A stretch of 64,000 bases of DNA from JAGQYP01 sp041392305 (GTDB lineage: Bacteria; Bacteroidota; Bacteroidia; Flavobacteriales_D; Crocinitomicaceae), in contig JAWKMJ010000017.1 in assembly GCA_041392305.1 (NCBI GenBank), positions 25,644 to 89,643 of the forward strand, in the 5' to 3' direction. Positions 63,052-64,000 of the stretch are shown in pieces; within the stretch, counting starts at the first letter, position 1; the number at the start of each line of letters is the position of its first letter. The notes beneath the pieces are model-generated. The model had not been told where the DNA came from. It searched no databases and saw nothing but the letters and a program-made list of their open reading frames with translations. The translations under genes and the position numbers were made by a program.

Positions 63052-64000
63052 ATGTTACGGAAGTTATTGTTGTTATTCGTATGTGTTTTATTTTCAGGAA
63101 CATACGTCTTCTCACAGGTAGGTGCTGGTACGGTTAAAGGAACTGTTAAAGATGACAGTGGTGAGCCATTGCCTTTTGTGAACGTTGGATTATTTCAAAA
63201 TGGAGTAGCCAAAGGTGGGGCCCCAACTGATATCAATGGAAAGTTTATTATTCAAGGTATAACTCCAGGAGAATATGATGTCGAAGTAACCTTTGTAGGT
63301 TATGCACCAACAAAAGTTACTGGAGTAGTTGTTAACTCTGGAAAGATTACCTTCCTCGATAAATTAGTTCTTCACGAAGGTGAGATGTTGGACGTAGTTG
63401 AAGTTATCGAATACGAAGTCCCTCTGATTAACAAAGATGGTGGTTCTTCCGGTGGTACAGTTACAAGGGAAGATATTTCAAAAATGGCTACCCGATCTGC
63501 TAGTGGAGTTGCTGCGACTGTAGGGGGTGTTGTTGATAATGGTAGTGGACTTTCTGTTCGTGGTTCGAGATCTGAAAATACTTATTACTATATAGACGGA
63601 ATTAAAGTAAGGGGATCAACAAATCTTCCGAAATCTGCTCTCCAGGAAGTAACGGTGATTACGGGTGGTTTGCCTGCAAATTATGGAGATGTTACTGGAG
63701 GGGTTATTTCGATTACTACAAGAGGGCCTTCGTCAAGATTTTTCGGTTCGGTTGAGGCTGTTACGTCTGGTTTTTACTTCAAAGGCAAGGAAGAGAGAGG
63801 TTATGACGGGAAATCCATTGGAATGGATCCTTATGCATATAATCTTGTAGAAGGTATGTTGTCTGGACCGCTTTTCTTTAAGAAAGATTCAACAGGAAAA
63901 AAAACAAGACCGATTTTAGGGTTTCTTGTTTCTGCAAACTATACAGATCAGTTAGATCCCCGACCTGTTGCAGGTGGAATGGAAAGAATTAAGCAAGATG
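63052..64000 (+). CDS. TonB-dependent receptor, 5' part (runs off the window)
   Basis: The frame is open from ATG 63052 to the window end (316 codons). Signal peptide (MLRKLLLLFVCVLFSGTYVF), carboxypeptidase-like domain (GTVKGTVKDDSGEPLPFVNV), and the plug (GVVDNGSGLSVRGSRSENTY, then YYIDGIKVRGS, GGLPANYGDVTGGVISI). The barrel lies beyond the window. Substrate unknown. Confidence 0.9.
   Translation, partial: MLRKLLLLFVCVLFSGTYVFSQVGAGTVKGTVKDDSGEPLPFVNVGLFQNGVAKGGAPTDINGKFIIQGITPGEYDVEVTFVGYAPTKVTGVVVNSGKITFLDKLVLHEGEMLDVVEVIEYEVPLINKDGGSSGGTVTREDISKMATRSASGVAATVGGVVDNGSGLSVRGSRSENTYYYIDGIKVRGSTNLPKSALQEVTVITGGLPANYGDVTGGVISITTRGPSSRFFGSVEAVTSGFYFKGKEERGYDGKSIGMDPYAYNLVEGMLSGPLFFKKDSTGKKTRPILGFLVSANYTDQLDPRPVAGGMERIKQD

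Overview
The window is AT-rich and looks like a chromosome segment of a Bacteroidota bacterium, probably order Flavobacteriales; a Fluviicola/Crocinitomicaceae-like placement is a guess. Evidence: type IX secretion sorting domains (types A and B), SprB-like repeats, TonB receptors with carboxypeptidase-like N-terminal domains, weak Shine-Dalgarno sites, promoters of the TTG-N19/20-TAnnTTTG type, and a CrtI/CrtB/CrtYcd/CrtD-type carotenoid cluster. No rRNA, tRNA or CRISPR array was seen.

Layout. (a) 1-6700 is an accessory region of decayed genes. Three successive units are each bounded by perfect 9-10 bp complementary ends (31-40/2434-2443, 3111-3120/5187-5196, 5317-5325/5967-5975). They are separated by attC-like palindromic linkers, two of which contain a 630-bp repeated element. 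Read on the minus strand this has the polarity of an integron cassette array. Its contents are two tandem broken methyltransferase-like genes with a divergent broken TetR gene, a broken PIN-domain/membrane protein gene, and a broken small membrane protein gene. (b) 6750-12700: VWA protein, inorganic pyrophosphatase, M23 peptidase and a large type B T9SS adhesin. (c) 12711-22495: two tandem copies of a two-gene unit, each a secreted WD40-caspase protein followed by an outer-membrane barrel protein. Upstream lies a 2099-residue alpha-2-macroglobulin with a thioester motif (22663-28962). (d) 29-34.6 kb: small lipoproteins, an iodotyrosine-deiodinase-like flavoprotein overlapping a NamZ muramidase, and a LolE/FtsX permease. 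(e) 34.6-38.4 kb: a SprB-repeat surface protein flanked by 274-bp direct repeats that include the 3' end of the permease gene, with a frameshift just after its signal peptide. (f) 38.4-49 kb: VWA protein, Bcp peroxiredoxin and a carotenoid operon headed by an ECF sigma factor, with a CarH/LitR-like B12 MerR regulator next door and a DUF4397 T9SS protein. (g) 49-58.5 kb: lipoprotein, TPR-adenylate cyclase, MoxR ATPase, three SurA/parvulin-type proteins and guaB. (h) 58.6-64 kb: outer-membrane and TonB genes, the last one cut by the window edge.

How they work together. The sigma factor, B12 regulator and crt genes look like a light-responsive carotenoid module. The guaB-parvulin-MoxR-cyclase run looks like a housekeeping and envelope-biogenesis transcription unit. 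The duplicated caspase/barrel pairs are the best candidate for an undescribed envelope system. Homology calls rest on reading the proteins, not on database searches.
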